From Saprospiraceae bacterium (lineage in GTDB: Bacteria; Bacteroidota; Bacteroidia; Chitinophagales; Saprospiraceae): a DNA stretch of 6,121 nucleotides. The position numbers and the translations under genes were made by a program. The number at the start of each line of letters is the position of its first letter. Position 1 is the first letter of the stretch. Below the pieces are notes generated by a model. That model had not been told where the DNA came from and made no database searches. It was given only the letters and a program-made list of their open reading frames with translations. Shown one piece after another: positions 5,404 to 6,121 of the stretch. The DNA is taken from NCBI GenBank assembly GCA_013002475.1, contig JABDJM010000185.1, forward strand, positions 1 through 6,121, in the 5' to 3' direction.

Positions 5404-6121
5404 TAAAGAATTTGATAAGGCTTTTCAGGAGGGTTTGAACTCCGAAAAATCCTTCCCAACCATGGAGGAGGATTGGGCTTTATTGCATGAACGATTGCAT
5501 CCCCCCAAGAAAAGACGCCGAATCCTGTGGTGGCCCTTTTTGGCAGCCGCAGTTTTATTCCTGGGTTTAACAACCTGGACCTACTATCAAAAATCACAAG
5601 AATTAGAGGCAGAACTTGCCCGGATAAATTACCAAAACCAATCGGAAACAAAAGAGACGTCTGAGACAAATACTAACAAGGATTTCCAGGGCCCTATTGA
5701 AACCACTAACCAACAAAAGGCAGCGCAACTCTCCTCAGATTTTTCATCTGGTATCGCACAAGAAGAATTTGCCAGTCAAGAGGTGTCGAATCAGCGTGCA
5801 CAACCTAAACCACCAGAGCAAAAAGCAACACCAGAATCTTCCACTAGAGATCTTAACACAACGGACAATTTTCTTTCCCAGCAAAGAGATATCATGGATG
5901 ATCTAAATTCTCAGACGATAATACTAGCTGAAGAATTGAAGGATAAGATCGATGATACAGAAACTCTTATCACTGAAACAGAAAATGCTTCCGGCCCCTG
6001 GGAAAATTCTATTCCCATATTAGCCTCCTTAAGAGGTCTCGATCTACTAACCTTTGAGAGAGATGCTCCCGAGCTAGGTTTATTACTTACAGAAGAAGAG
6101 GAAGTTGAGGAGGATCAACCA
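5396..6121 (+). CDS. Single-pass membrane protein with anti-sigma-like N-terminus (partial, runs off the window)
   Basis: From an ATG at 5396-5398, overlapping the sigma-factor stop by 8 nt, a frame stays open for 242 codons to the last base. Residues 1-40 are a short acidic cytoplasmic segment of the Bacteroidota type (FDKAFQEGL, then EEDWALLHERL around residues 24-34), followed by a KKRRR stop-transfer cluster (38-42), a transmembrane helix (about 43-61: ILWWPFLAAAVLFLGLTTW), and then a coiled-coil-like start (QKSQELEAELARIN). The outer part (about 80-200) is rich in Gln, Asn, Ser, Thr and Glu, looks disordered, and ends in an acidic run (EEEEVEED). The overlap and topology suggest a membrane anchor that holds the sigma factor. 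No zinc-finger anti-sigma motif (HxxxCxxC) is present. In this phylum such proteins often continue into an outer-membrane beta-barrel-like domain; that is inference, as the 3' end is missing. Confidence 0.8.
   Translation, partial: MDNKEFDKAFQEGLNSEKSFPTMEEDWALLHERLHPPKKRRRILWWPFLAAAVLFLGLTTWTYYQKSQELEAELARINYQNQSETKETSETNTNKDFQGPIETTNQQKAAQLSSDFSSGIAQEEFASQEVSNQRAQPKPPEQKATPESSTRDLNTTDNFLSQQRDIMDDLNSQTIILAEELKDKIDDTETLITETENASGPWENSIPILASLRGLDLLTFERDAPELGLLLTEEEEVEEDQP

Noticed and set aside
5697..5906. Short plus-strand frame within the anti-sigma-like gene
   Set aside because: The overlapping frame from 5396 is longer, has a transmembrane helix and the coupled start; the short frame is a +1/+2 shadow.

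Overview
The window looks like ordinary chromosomal DNA from a member of the Bacteroidota, most likely of the Cytophagales/Cyclobacteriaceae type. The basis is the style of DnaA, two promoters matching the Bacteroidota -7 consensus TAnnTTTG, the near absence of Shine-Dalgarno sequences, a small membrane-anchored protein of a type typical of this phylum, and an ECF sigma factor overlapping the gene of a membrane-anchored, anti-sigma-like protein. The lineage is inferred from sequence features and was not tested by a search.

Layout. At 1-160 is the C-terminal end of an unidentified plus-strand gene. It converges on dnaA (minus strand, 167-1558) with 6 nt between the two stop codons, and a two-part stem-loop spans both stops. 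Positions 1559-1947 are an AT-rich gap holding the dnaA leader and one doubtful open frame. A probable minus-strand operon follows (transcribed 4211 to 1948): a one-helix membrane protein of unknown function, a lipoprotein equal to the C-terminal domain of 5'-nucleotidases, and, 2 nt further on, a Tat-exported metallophosphatase equal to the N-terminal catalytic domain. Together the last two make a split 5'-nucleotidase. A 167-nt divergent control region (4212-4378) separates this operon from a plus-strand HesB/IscA-type iron-sulfur carrier gene (4379-4732). After a 119-nt gap comes an ECF sigma factor gene (4852-5403), which overlaps by 8 nt a gene for a single-pass membrane protein that runs off the right edge (5396-6121).

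How the genes relate. The nucleotidase pair probably dephosphorylates nucleotides or related phosphoesters outside the cytoplasm, with one half anchored as a lipoprotein and the other exported folded. The sigma factor and its overlapping partner form a likely cell-surface signalling pair. DnaA and the Fe-S carrier are housekeeping genes without an obvious link to the others.

The control DNA is the least explained part. A 7-4-7 inverted repeat lies in the divergent region, a perfect 12-bp palindrome sits in the spacer of the Fe-S gene promoter, and another perfect 12-bp palindrome lies just before the sigma-factor start codon. I see no mobile element, CRISPR array, tRNA or rRNA, and no clear evidence of an undescribed multi-gene system.
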